Below are positions 1-12,300 of a stretch of DNA of 64,000 bases, piece after piece. The stretch's first letter is position 1. Every line of letters begins with the position of its first letter. The DNA comes from Leuctra nigra (lineage: Eukaryota; Arthropoda; Insecta; Plecoptera; Leuctridae): assembly GCA_934045905.1 (NCBI GenBank), contig OW203768.1:4616316-4680315 (forward strand), read 5' to 3'. The notes under the pieces are model-generated. The model was not told where the DNA came from and made no database searches. It saw nothing but the letters and a program-made list of their open reading frames with translations. A program made the translations under genes and the position numbers.

Positions 1-3000
1 ATGTAACTCATGTTTGTTGTGACCTCCAGGGTGACTCCGGCGGCCCCATGGTCGTCAACGGCGAGGTTGTCGGTATCGTGTCCTGGGGACGCTGTAACTC
101 ATGTTTGTTTAACCTCCAGGGTGACTCCGGCGGCCCCATGGTCGTCGACGGCGAGGTTGTCGGTGTCGTGTCTTGGGGACGATGTAACTCATGTTTGTTG
201 TGACCTTCGAATGACTCCGGCGGCCCCATGGTCGTCGACGGCGAGGTTGTCGGTATCGTGTCCTGGGGACGCTGTAACTCATGTTTGTTGTGACCTCCAG
301 GGTGACTCCGGCGGCCCCATGGTCGTCAACGGCGAGGTTGTCGGTATCGTGTCCTGGGGACGATGTAACTCATGTTTGTTGTGACCTCCAGGGTGACTCC
401 GGCGGCCCCATGGTCGTCGACGGCGAGGTTGTCGGTATCGTGTCCTGGGGACGATGTAACTCATGTTTGTTGTGACCTCCAGGGTGACTCCGGCGGCCCC
501 ATGGTCGTCAACGGCGAGGTTGTCGGCATCGTGTCTTGGGGACGATGTAACTCATGTTTGTTGTGACCTCCAGGGTGACTCCGGCGGCCCCATGGTCGTC
601 GACGGCGAGGTTGTCGGTATCGTGTCCTGGGGACGATGTAACTCATGTTTGTTGTGACCTTCGAATGACTCCGGCGGCCCCATGGTCGTCGACGGCGAGG
701 TTGTCGGTATCGTGTCCTGGGGACGATGTAACTCATGTTTGTTGTGACCTCCAGGGTGACTCCGGCGGCCCCATGGTCGTCGACGGCGAGGTTGTCGGTA
801 TCGTGTCCTGGGGACGATGTAACTCATGTTTGTTGTGACCTTCGAATGACTCCGGCGGCCCCATGGTCGTCGACGGCGAGGTTGTCGGTATCGTGTCCTG
901 GGGACGATGTAACTCATGTTTGTTGTGACCTCCAGGGTGACTCCGGCGGCCCCATGGTCGTCAACGGCGAGGTCGTCGGTATCGTGTCCTGGGGACGATG
1001 TAACTCATGTTTGTTGTGACCTCCAGGGTGACTCCGGCGGCCCCATGGTCGTCGACGGCGAGGTTGTCGGTATCGTGTCCTGGGGACGCTGTAACTCATG
1101 TTTGTTTAACCTCCAGGGTGACTCCGGCGGCCCCATGGTCGTCAACGGCGAGGTTGTCGGTATCGTGTCCTGGGGACGATGTAACTCATGTTTGTTGTGA
1201 CCTCCAGGGTGACTCCGGCGGCCCCATGGTCGTCAACGGCGAGGTTGTCGGTATCGTGTCTTGGGGACGATGTAACTCATGTTTGTTGTGACCTCCAGGG
1301 TGACTCCGACGGCCCCATGGTCGTCGACGGCGAGGTTGTCGGTATCGTGTCCTGGGGACGATGTAACTCATGTTTGTTGTGACCTCCAGGGTGACTCCGG
1401 CGGCCCCATGGTCGTCAACGGCGAGGTTGTCGGTATCGTGTCCTGGGGACGATGTAACTCATGTTTGTTGTGACCTCCAGGGTGACTCCGGCGGCCCCAT
1501 GGTCGTCAACGGCGAGGTTGTCGGTATCGTGTCTTGGGGACGATGTAACTCATGTTTGTTGTGACCTCCAGGGTGACTCCGGCGGCCCCATGGTCGTCAA
1601 CGGCGAGGTTGTCGGTATCGTGTCCTGGGGACGATGTAACTCATGTTTGTTGTGACCTCCAGGGTGACTCCGGCGGCCCCATGGTCGTCAACGGCGAGGT
1701 TGTCGGTATCGTGTCTTGGGGACGATGTAACTCATGTTTGTTGTGACCTCCAGGGTGACTCCGGCGGCCCCATGGTCGTCAACGGCGAGGTTGTCGGTAT
1801 CGTGTCTTGGGGACGATGTAACTCATGTTTGTTGTGACCTCCAGGGTGACTCCGGCGGCCCCATGGTCGTCGACGGCGAGGTTGTCGGTATCGTGTCTTG
1901 GGGACGATGCAACTCATGTTTGTTGTGGCCTCCAGGGTGACTCCGGCGGCCCCATGGTCGTCAACGGCGAGGTTGTCGGTATCGTGTCCTGGGGACGATG
2001 TAACTCATGTTTGTTGTGACCTCCAGGGTGACTCCGACGGCCCCATGGTCGTCGACGGCGAGGTTGTCGGTATCGTGTCTTGGGGACGATGCAACTCATG
2101 TTTGTTGTGGCCTCCAGGGTGACTCCGGCGGCCCCATGGTCGTCAACGGCGAGGTTGTCGGTATCGTGTCCTGGGGACGATGTAACTCATGTTTGTTGTG
2201 ACCTCCAGGGTGACTCCGGCGGCCCCATGGTCGTCAACGGCGAGGTTGTCGGTATCGTGTCCTGGGGACGATGTAACTCATGTTTGTTGTGACCTCCAGG
2301 GTGACTCCGACGGCCCCATGGTCGTCAACGGCGAGGTTGTCGGTATCGTGTCCTGGGGACGATGTAACTCATGTTTGTTGTGACCTCCAGGGTGACTCCG
2401 GCGGCCCCATGGTCGTCAACGGCGAGGTTGTCGGTATCGTGTCCTGGGGACGATGTAACTCATGTTTGTTGTGACCTCCAGGGTGACTCCGACGGCCCCA
2501 TGGTCGTCAACGGCGAGGTTGTCGGTATCGTGTCCTGGGGACGATGTAACTCATGTTTGTTGTGACCTCCAGGGTGACTCCGACGGCCCCATGGTCGTCA
2601 ACGGCGAGGTTGTCGGTATCGTGTCTTGGGGACGATGTAACTCATGTTTGTTGTGACCTCCAGGGTGACTCCGGCGGCCCCATGGTCGTCGACGGCGAGG
2701 TTGTCGGTATCGTGTCCTGGGGACGATGTAACTCATGTTTGTTGTGACCTCCAGGGTGACTCCGGCGGCCCCATGGTCGTCGACGGCGAGGTTGTCGGTA
2801 TCGTGTCCTGGGGACGATGTAACTCATGTTTGTTGTGACCTCCAGGGTGACTCCGGCGGCCCCATGGTCGTCGACGGCGAGGTTGTCGGTATCGTGTCTT
2901 GGGGACGATGTAACTCATGTTTGTTTAACCTCCAGGGTGACTCCGGCGGCCCCATGGTCGTCAACGGCGAGGTTGTCGGTATCGTGTCCTGGGGACGCTG

Positions 3001-3388
3001 TAACTCATGTTTGTTTAACCTCCAGGGTGACTCCGGCGGCCCCATGGTCGTCAACGGCGAGGTTGTCGGTATCGTGTCCTGGGGACGCTGTAACTCATGT
3101 TTGTTTAACCTCCAGGGTGACTCCGGCGGCCCCATGGTCGTCGACGGCGAGGTTGTCGGCATCGTGTCTTGGGGACGATGTAACTCATGTTTGTTGTGAC
3201 CTCCAGGGTGACTCCGGCGGCCCCATGGTCGTCGACGGCGAGGTTGTCGGTATCGTGTCCTGGGGACGATGTAACTCATGTTTGTTGTGACCTCCAGGGT
3301 GACTCCGGCGGCCCCATGGTCGTCGACGGCGAGGTTGTCGGTATCGTGTCCTGGGGACGATGTAACTCATGTTTGTTGTGACCTCCAG
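1..3388 (+). repeat. 38-copy array of acceptor plus catalytic-Ser exon fragment (gene Z)
   Basis: Head-to-tail units of 91 bp (some 90). Each holds about 29 bp of intron ending in gacctccag, then about 62 bp of exon starting GGTGACTCC that encodes GDSGGPMVV(N/D)[11 protein letters not shown]. Acceptors run from base 29 to 3388. The distance from 30 to 3389 is 3359 bp, or 37 x 91 minus 8. I count eight 90-bp units, which gives 38 copies. Five of these have tttaacctccag in place of ttgtgacctccag, and three have ccttcgaatgac, which removes the acceptor AG. In a 91-bp unit the frame runs on as CNSCLL and stops at TGA. In the tttaac units the stop is gone and the frame continues into the next copy. 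The array is cut by the left edge of the window, so its true size is unknown. Confidence 0.97.
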
Positions 3389-3538
3389 GGTGACTCCGGC
3401 GGCCCCATGGTCGTCGACGGCGAGGTTGTCGGTATCGTGTCCTGGGGACGCGGTTGCGCTCTTCCCGGCTACCCCGGTGTCTACGCCAGGACCTCCGCTG
3501 TTCGTGACTGGATCGATCAAAACACTGGTGGACTGTAA
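3389..3538 (+). CDS. Trypsin-like serine protease Z, last exon (5' part outside window)
   Basis: This is the only copy in the first array that runs on into a complete C-terminus. It encodes 49 residues: GDSGGP with the catalytic serine, then [17 protein letters not shown] and an amphipathic tail ending WIDQNTGGL, then TAA at 3536-3538. The pattern SWGxGCAxPGxPGVYxR is standard for the last 40-50 residues of chymotrypsin-fold (S1) proteases and holds the partner cysteine of the C191-C220 pair. Start at 3389 follows from the acceptor gacctccag and from phase 0, as in genes A-D. Exons 1-5 are not in the window, so specificity (residue 189) and leader cannot be judged. The product is probably a secreted gut enzyme, by analogy with A and B. 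Confidence 0.85.
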   Translation, partial: GDSGGPMVVDGEVVGIVSWGRGCALPGYPGVYARTSAVRDWIDQNTGGL

Positions 3539-3567
3539 ATCGCTACTGCTTGTTTGATATCTGACGG

Positions 3568-3573
3568 AATAAA
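3568..3573 (+). terminator. AATAAA poly(A) signal of gene Z
   Basis: Canonical AATAAA 30 bp after the stop codon, followed by a GT-rich stretch (gattgtgttgtc) within 30 bp, as expected for a cleavage site. Confidence 0.7.
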
Positions 3574-3774
3574 GAGGTTGAGAACTGAACCGATTGTGTT
3601 GTCTATGATCATTAACACAGATCCCTTAAATAAACCAGAACTACAAATTGCGTATGGATTTTGTTTCTTCGTGTGTTCGATTTTACTCAATACATTGATA
3701 CTCAAAATATATGTATACATAATAATATTATAACGTCTATATTTTCAACACTGCCGATGCTCCACTCTGAAGGC

Positions 3775-6700
3775 TATTAGCACAAAAATAGTGCAAAATG
3801 TGATAAGGATTTTTCCTTTGACAGTTTTATAGGAAATTTTCCGCTCTTTCATAATTTCGAGATCCTCAAAAAATCGGAAGGCGATTTTGGGCCCCAAGGC
3901 TGTCCATAGTGCAAAAAAGTTTGTATTTCAGTGAAATTACAACACTTTTGTCAATTTATTGATCTTTTATAATAAACGATGTGTCAGGAAGGTACGATAA
4001 AAAAACAAAAATTCTAAGTTTAACCAAAGTTGTATTTAATCAAGAAATTAAATATGTCGGCGGGTACACTCTAAAATGACCGCCATTTTCGGGGAATTTG
4101 TGTTTCAAGGTTTCAATTGCTTATGTAGGTTCAAATTATGGACCTTTATCTTTAAAATCGATGGGTCACGCAATTAACCATTTGGGGGGTAGAGGGTGGA
4201 GACCTAAATGTTTCGATATCTGTACAATAGCCCATACTAGCTACAAAAAATTGATTTCTTGCACATACTAAAAAAAAATATGCTCTCTTCCAAAAAAAAT
4301 ACGAGAACTCAAAATTAGGTCGCCATCTTGGATAAAAAGTGTTTCTTTTTCTTTTTTCGTAAATTTGAGTACGTTTTGTATGCAATATGAAAAAGTTTAT
4401 TTGACAAAAAACACTAATAATAGTAAAGATGTTTGTAATTTACATATTTTCTGTAATCTCCAACCGTTCTCCCCAAAACTTTATTTAGTGAGGGCTGTTA
4501 GCACATACATTTGGCAAAATAGTGCAAAATGTGATACTAATTTTTCCAATGGCAGTCTTTTAGGAAATTTTCCGCTCTTTCATAATTTCGATATCCTCAA
4601 AAAATCGGGCGGCCATTTTGGGCTCCAGGGCAGTTCAAAGTACCAAAAAGAGTGTATTTCAGTGAAATTATAATACTTTTGTCAATTTATTGTTCTTGTA
4701 TAATAAACGATGTGTCATGATGTGTACGACAAAAAAATAAAAATTCCAAGTCAAACCAAAGTTGTATTTATTCAAGAAATTAAAGATGTCGGCGGATAAG
4801 CTCTAAAATGACAGCCATTTTCAGGGAATTTGTGCTCCAAGATTGCAGTTGCTTCTGTAGGTTCATAATATGGACTTTTAACTTAAAAATCAATGTGTCA
4901 CGAAATTAACCCTTTGGGGGGTGGGGGATGGAGACCTATAGGTTTCGATATCTGTAAAATAAACGATAGTAGATAGGGACTAATAATTTCTTGCAAACAC
5001 TAATAAAATTGTGCTCTGTTCGAAAAACATCACAAGATCCAAAATTATGTCGCCATCTTGAATGAGATGCGTTTATATTTCGTTCTTTTGCACTCAGCAG
5101 TTCAAAAATCATGATAAATTAGCTGTTTTGGTCATCCCTTGTTCACTGCAAATGTATCGAGTCACCGCCTCCTGGACTAACATTACATGAAAAAAAAATC
5201 CCTATCTTGGGGCGTTTTTTCAATACAAGAATGCAATTTCAATGAGAACGGTTGGAGATACAAAAAATATGCAAATTACAAATTTAATTATTAGGTTTAG
5301 GGCTATATTTTATGTCAAATAAACTTTTTCGTAGTGCTTATAAAATTTGCTAAATTTTACAAAAATTTCAAAATAAACTCTTTTTATCCAAGATGGCGAC
5401 ATAATTTTGAGTTCTCGTATTATTTTTGAAGAGAGCTCACTGTCTTTAGTATGTGCAAGGAACCATTTTTCTCTAGCTAGTGTGGGCTATTGTACAGATA
5501 TCGAAACCTTTAGGTCTCCACCCCCCACCCCTCAAAGTGTTAATTTCGTGACCCATTGATTTTTAAGTTAAAAGTCCATATTATGAACCTACAGAAGCAA
5601 CTGCAATCTTGGAGCACAAATTCCCTGAAAATGGCTGTCATTTTAGAGCTTATCAGCCGACATCTTTAATTTCTTGAATAAATACTACTTTGGTTTGACT
5701 TGGAATTTTCATTTTTTTTATCGTACCTTCCTGACACATCGTTTATTATACAAGAACAATAAATTGACAAAAGTATTATAATTTCACTGAAATACACTCT
5801 TTTTGGTACTTTGAACTGCCCTGGAGCCCAAAATGGCCGCCCGATTTTTTGAGGATATCGAAATTATGAAAGAGCGGAAAATTTCCTATAAGACTGCCAT
5901 TGGAAAAATTAGTATCACATTTTGCACTATTTTTGTGCTTACATCCCTCACTAATTTGTGTGTTGATAAAACGTCCCAAGATAGGGATTTTAACATGTAA
6001 TTTTAGTTCAGGAGGCGGTGACTCGATACCTTTTCAGTGAACAAGGGATGAACAAAGTAGCCAATGTATCATAATTTTTCAACTGTTGTGCGCAAAATAA
6101 CGAAATATAAACGCGTCTCATTCAAGATGGCGGCATAATTTTGGGATCTCGTGATTTTTTTTCGAACAGAGCACAGTTTTATTAGTGTGTGCAAGAAATT
6201 ATTAATCTCTATCTACTATGGATTATTTTACACACATGGAAACCTTTAGGTCTCCGCCCCCCATCCCCCAAAGGGGTAATTTCGTGATCGATCGATTTTT
6301 AAGTTAAATGTCCATAATATGAACCTACATAATCAACTGCAACCTTGAAACACGAATTACCTGAAAATGGCAGTCATTTTAGAGCATACCGCCGACATCT
6401 TTAATTTCTTGATTAAATACAACTTTGGCTTGTCTTAGAATATTTTTTTTTTATCGTACCTTCCTGACACATTGTTTATTGTACTTGAACAATAAATTGA
6501 CAAAAGTTTTATAATTTCACTGAAATACAAATGTTTTAGCACTTTGGACAGCCCTGGAGCCCAAAATGGCAGTCTGATTTATTGAGGATCTCGAAATTAT
6601 GAAAGAGCGGAAAATTTTCTATAAAACTGCTAAATGAAAAATTCTTATCACATTTTGCAATATTCGGCCAATTTGATGTGCTAACAGCCCTCACTAATGG
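3775..6700. repeat. Complex inverted repeat, four related ~0.7 kb blocks
   Basis: No gene seen. Four blocks share the landmarks tgtgataa, gaaagagcgg/ccgctctttc, tcaatttattg, aaagttgtattta, atggc.gccattttc and a closing (g)tgttagcaca-like end. Two run forward (about 3780-4490 and 4500-5200) and two run reverse (about 5270-5960 and 6000-6690). The shared part of block 1 (3780-4160) pairs with 6310-6690, and the shared part of block 2 (4500-4890) pairs with 5570-5960; both pairings centre near 5225. The variable middle of block 1 (4160-4490) instead matches 5270-5530, and that of block 2 (4900-5200) matches 6000-6265. The order is therefore (ab)(ac)(ab)'(ac)', not a simple palindrome. It looks like a foldback or MITE pair duplicated in inverted order. 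Confidence 0.75.
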
Positions 6701-6999
6701 GAGGAGAGGAAACTCGGTACCAGCATCCTACTCATATAAAAGGTACCAAGGGTGCCAACGTCTTAGCGTCCCATCCGAAGGACGGTACACCATTAAAACA
6801 CGGACCTTCACAACCCGCAACAACAGATGGAGGGAGGTCGTCACACTAAACTCGTAACACCCCAGTCTCTCTGGCCCAAGGCAACTACTAGCAGGCCAGA
6901 GTTGAACAGTCACCATACAACAGAACCGTGATTCACCACACTACTCGTCGGGCATATCAATATTTTATATTCAAATTTATTAATTCACAAAGATAGTAT

Positions 7000-8345
7000 A
7001 TTAAACAAGTATAAATGCAATTGTTGCCAAAACTGAAATGTATTTGGAAAAGGGCAACTAAAGTTATCTATTTCAAATAGGGAATATTGGTTTAGAGATG
7101 AAAAGCTGCACCTTTGTGAATTTTGACAGCCAAAACGTTAATGAATCCATTTGAGAGAATCTGCGTTGATCAATCTTCTAAAGTTAGGCAGGCTCAGTTT
7201 GGATTGGTAAATCCACTTTTTGCTAGGACGGTAGAATATCACAATATTTTTTTAAGGCCCGGTATTTTAACTAACTTTTTGATTTAATTCAACTGTTTCA
7301 ATCATTTTGAGGTATCTGGTTGGCTGTGCTGCCAATTTAGTCCAATTTTTAGTTAATCCGGCTCTGATTATCTTTGGTAATACCGGACCTAAGCAAGTGT
7401 TTATAATTTCATCCCTATGTATGACAGGATTTGGAAGCCGTCCAGAGGTGACTAGACCTCTAGACTAGACTTGGGAAATGTTTTTAAAAAATGTCAGAAT
7501 GTGTGAGATTGGAAATACGAGTGCTTTGCACTCATAATTATTTTTTATGTTGTATTAATTTAATCCTTAAGAGTGCGTAGGTAGTTGTAATATTTTTTTA
7601 AATGATTTTACTTCCCTAAAATAAGTTTGTTATATATTTGAATACGCTAGTACATTAGTATGTAATTTGTATAAGGTAATGTAGTGTGCATTTTCTAGCT
7701 ACGTAGCTGGCAGTCGGGGGTATATCCTATTCCAGCTGCCAACAAATGCACTTGTGTGTATTCGAAGGAAGATTATAAATAAACCGCTATGAACCAACTC
7801 GTCGTCAAAACCATCTTTAATTTTCCGATAGTTAACAGAGCCGTCTGCAAATAGTTTCATAGACGATTTACCAATATAATTTAAAAGAAAAATTATTATT
7901 ATCATTTATTGAGAATTTCTTGTCAAAGCTGGATAAACAATAACGGTCCAGCACACTATCTTGAGGTAGGCCTGCCTTATCTTCAGATCATGAAGAATAT
8001 GAATCCCCAATCCTGACTCTACTTTCTATTAGTATATGAAAATCCACTTATTAGTCTTCGGTTGTTCTGTTTTAAATTTAACTTAAATAATTAGTGGGGA
8101 ACACTGTCGAATGCTATCTGGATGTTCAAAGCATTACTAATTTCCATGATCTAATCAATCTGAAAATTTTTGGACTAACAATTGTAAGATGTGCCTTACA
8201 GGATAATCCACTTCTTACCTTGTTGTTTAATTTATTCATAATAATATCTTATTCTCTACCAAATTTCTGATGTATTGGCTTAAAATCTTTTCAAAAACTC
8301 TAGAAAATAGATGGAGATAGCCATTAAAAGTTCATTGAGCCAAGC
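7000..8345 (-). mobile_element. Decayed non-LTR retrotransposon (LINE) reverse transcriptase
   Basis: On the minus strand, in order but in shifting frames, the RT landmarks appear: FSRVFEKIL..YIRNLVENKILL (about 8315-8235; compare the usual FSKVFEKL), AFDSVPH (about 8130-8105, motif A), GLPQDSVLDRYC then IND (about 7985-7905; compare GVPQGSVLGPLLF..YINDL), and MKLFADGSVNYRKI (about 7870-7825, the F/YADD active-site box with the second Asp changed to Gly). The lower-coordinate part down to about 7000 has weak similarity to the C-terminal tail of such elements. Several frameshifts and stops show it is dead. The motif wording is closest to Jockey/CR1-type LINEs; the clade is a guess. Confidence 0.72.
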
Positions 8346-9189
8346 TCGATTATTTATAAAATTAACTTGAAATTTTTACAAGGCGTTCATGCTTTAAAAT
8401 CCGATTTTGTTTATGAAAACGCTGAGTTTACGCTAACATAAGCGCGCGGACCTTTGATATGCAAGGAAGACCTTGATCTTGACCCATTCAGATTATCCAT
8501 CAGTACAGCGGAATAAAACAAATAATACGTTTTCCAAGGGGAACAAAGAAACTGATCTTGCTAGATATCAATAGGTAAACTAACTTCAATGAATAAATGG
8601 AATGAACATACAATCATGCTTTTTTGTGACCCAGCTTGGAGTGATCAGTGATCCGTAACTTTATTTCGCATGTATTACGACACAAAACAGAGATATGAGC
8701 CATAAGTTACAAATTGAGACGGTTTTTCTACATTTTGTAACTGATATTGGTAGTATTCAAGGACATTGGTACAGGGAAAGAACGCTTTGAGTCCATTTTA
8801 AGAAAAAATAGTTTAAGGTGTAATCTTGCAGTGATTTTATGAGCTTTCAGGATATACCGTCGGTTTCTAGAAAATATTGCTACAAAGTCTTGAAAAACGC
8901 AATTGAAATATAGATTTGTATGGGAGATAGATACAAGTTTCAACAAAAAACTTCGTTTATCTCAGTTTCATCCGAATGTGACTCATATCGTTCTTTCCCT
9001 GTACCCTTCATTTATAAGTGCCTATTCTCACTACCCAGCTGTCTCAAGTGTCAAAATTATATATAGAATTACGCATTTCTTTCAATTGATATCAAAACTA
9101 CTTTTAAAGCACCTCAAATAAGCCAAACAATTAATTACTTTCTTAAACTGTTGTTTACCAAAATCTCTATAAAACAATTCAGATATGAC
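8346..9189. other. Intergenic, nothing recognised
   Basis: AT-rich sequence between the LINE remnant and the promoter of trypsin A. I see no convincing coding frame or repeat. The short open frames here lack codon structure or known motifs. Confidence 0.5.
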
Positions 9190-9376
9190 GGCCTGATTTC
9201 GCCAAGAGATTCCAGAGATAGCAATTCAGTAGTTTTTATCATCAGAAAAACCCAAATCAACTATTCTTTTTCAAGCATCTTGCAATCACGTCTACAGGTA
9301 AATGAGATAACAGCTAGGAGTGAGTGCGAGGATATATAAGACTGTGAGAGTGACAGAGAGGTCATACTGAGTCATC
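9190..9376 (+). promoter_or_regulatory. Promoter of trypsin A with TATA box
   Basis: TATATAAG lies at 9333-9340 and a TCATACT initiator-like site lies about 30 bp downstream (9362-9368). That would give a very short 5' UTR before the ATG at 9377. Upstream, several short blocks are shared in order with the regions before genes B and C: tgatttcgccaagag, attcagtagtttttatc, aagcatcttgca and agataac. Because the three regions are otherwise diverged, these blocks are candidate regulatory elements. AGATAA is a GATA-factor site, and GATA factors drive gut protease genes in insects (family knowledge). Use in this gene is inferred. Confidence 0.65.
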
Positions 9377-12300
9377 ATGCTGCGTCTTGTGGTTCTCTCT
9401 TGCCTCGCGGCCCTCGCCTTCGGTAAGTACACAGAGAACCCCAACAATAGTGTTATTGAGCGAGCGTAAAGTGGCTATCACACTGGGTTGCAACCCGTGG
9501 TTGGAACTCTCGTATGAAAACTTTTGTTGCAAAAAGAGGCAAACGCCTATCACACGCAACTGTTTGGTTTGATGTTGGTTGGTTTACAATTGACACTCTG
9601 AGTTGCGCAGGTGTGTTCGTAAATCCATCTGGATGGAAGGATGGAATCCATCCAAGTCAAAAAGTTGTACTTAAATACATTGGATTAGTGGGCGTGGCCT
9701 AATACGTCATCAATCCGTTTCCGTGCCGTGCCGAGCTTCTAGCAGCACCTCATCCAGCTGCTTTCTTGGATGGATTCAAAATTAAAATGGCGCCATTGGT
9801 AATGATGGGGACTAAATTCACTAATATTATTATTTTACACAGAGTATACAGCACTTTGGCAGAAAAAATTAAAGGTAAACAACTATGTCTAACCTATTAG
9901 TGGTGTTTTTTATTTGGCAAGGCAGTAGATATTAATATTACATACAAATTTCAGACAACGGAATCAAAGTCATATTTAAAATGGCCGCCTTTTTCTTCTG
10001 TCCAGCGGAAACTTGGATGTTTGTTGTACCTAAATCGACGTAATTTTTATAGTTTTGGATGGATTCCATCCGGATTTTTCAGATTATAGTTTGGATGGAT
10101 TTACGAACACACGGAAAGCACCGTTTCCGGTTCCGGAAAAGGTTGCCATAGTAACCTACATAAAAGTATTTTATAGCGTATTCTATGCAGTCCCTGGGAT
10201 CGTTTTTGAACGGGATTCTGTGATTGGTTCAAATTTAAAAAAAAATTATCTTTCGATCGGTTGGTCCGATCAATTTTAAATTTAGCTAAGGCATTGCAAC
10301 CTGCAGTGACTAGAAGGCTCGCTCATCAACGCGCTTTCCTAGTTATTTACTAGGAAAACGCTCAGTGTAACGCGATGATAAGCGAGCACCGATACGTGCC
10401 ACATCTCGAGACTTGAATTCCCTTCACAGAAAACACAACAAACGTATTTGCTTTCCTAACGACTTCTGAAGAAAGTCATATGCGGTAACTAAATACTTAC
10501 AACGGTAATACATACCTCAAACTTTTGTTGACATTTGATGTGGAAAATCAAATCAGTAACAAAAATGTGCTCAGTTTAGACATTTTTAAACGCATTCTAT
10601 AAGATTACCTTCATTTATTTCCAAGGTATGTTATGGAGCAGCAACTTTCACTCGTATATGGATTCGCATGCAATACGAAGGCTCGCTTATCAACGCGTTA
10701 CACAGAGCGTTTTCTATATGTATTCATATTTCTTACTTAGTTATAGGGATGATTCCAGGCATACCCAAGGGGGGGGGGGGGGCAAAGCCACTCCTTGGAC
10801 CTAATAGTGCCCCTTCTTAGAGAGCTTTAAAATAAAGTTAAATTGTAAAATATTCCGTGAAAAAGATTTTGTATGCGTAAATATTTGTCCCTTCTCTCGA
10901 AATTTTAAAGAAAAAAAAACAATATCGGTGTTTTGCACTTATCATGTTTCGTTTTTCAAAAAATTAAATAATATTGCTGCGAAAAACTTCAGAAATGCTT
11001 AAAATCCCGTAAATCAAATCCAGAAATTCAAAACTTTCCTGGTGCTCTGCGCCCCGGACTCGCTTTAAGGCCAGTCCTCATTGTTTTCATGTGTATTTTG
11101 TGTATTTTATGTTTATGTGTCAGTGTGGAAATGTTTGTAGTATATTTTTATATTTTCAGAGAGTCGCATTCATGCTTATATAAGTATTACCGTTTAGCAT
11201 ACGTTGTTATGCCCAGCCTAAAATTTGGTTTGCCCCCTCTTGTGAAAACGTCCGAAATCATCACGACACGAATGGAATGTTTCAATCAGTAAGATGTTCT
11301 GTGTCTCAGGCAACCCGATGCTGAAGGGACAGAAGACGATGCCGATGATTTGAAGGAATGATTCAATCAGTAAGATGTTCTGTGTCTCAGGCAACCCGAT
11401 GCTGAAGGGACAGAAGACGATGCCGATGATTTGAAGGAATGTTTCAATCAGTAAGATGTTCTGTGTCTCAGGCAACCCGATGCTGAAGGGACAGAAGACG
11501 ATGCCGATGACACGAATGGAATGTTTCAATCAGTAAGATGTTCTGTGTCTCAGGCAACCCGATGCTGAAGGGACAGAAGACGATGCCGATGATTTGAAGG
11601 AATGTTTCAATCAGTAAGATGTTCTGTGTCTCAGGCAACCCGATGCTGAAGGGACAGAAGACGATGGATGACACGAATGGAATGTTTCAATCAGTAAGAT
11701 GTTCTGTGTCTCAGGCAACCCGATGCTGAAGGGACAGAAGACGATGGATGACACGAATGGAATGTTTCAATCAGTAAGATGTTCTGTGTCTCAGGCAACC
11801 CGATGCTGAAGGGACAGAAGACGATGCCGATGACACGAATGGAATGTTTCAATCAGTAAGATGTTCTGTGTCTCAGGCAACCCGATGCTGAAGGGACAGA
11901 AGACGATGCCGATGACATGAATGGAATGTTTCAATCAGTAAGATGTTCTGTGTCTCAGGCAACCCGATGCTGAAGGGACAGAAGACGATGCCGATGACAC
12001 GAATGGAATGTTTCAATCAGTAAGATGTTCTGTGTCTCAGGCAACCCGATGCTGAAGGGACAGAAGACGATGCCGATGACACGAATGGAATGTTTCAATC
12101 AGTAAGATGTTCTATGTCTCAGGCAACCCGATGCTGAAGGGGCAGAAGACGATGCCGATGACACGAATGGAATGTTTCAATCAGTAAGATGTTCTATGTC
12201 TCAGGCAACCCGATGCTGAAGGGGCAGAAGACGATGCCGATGGTGCCAATGTTGGACGGCAGAATCGTCGGAGGCGTGGATGCCACCATTGAGGAGATCC

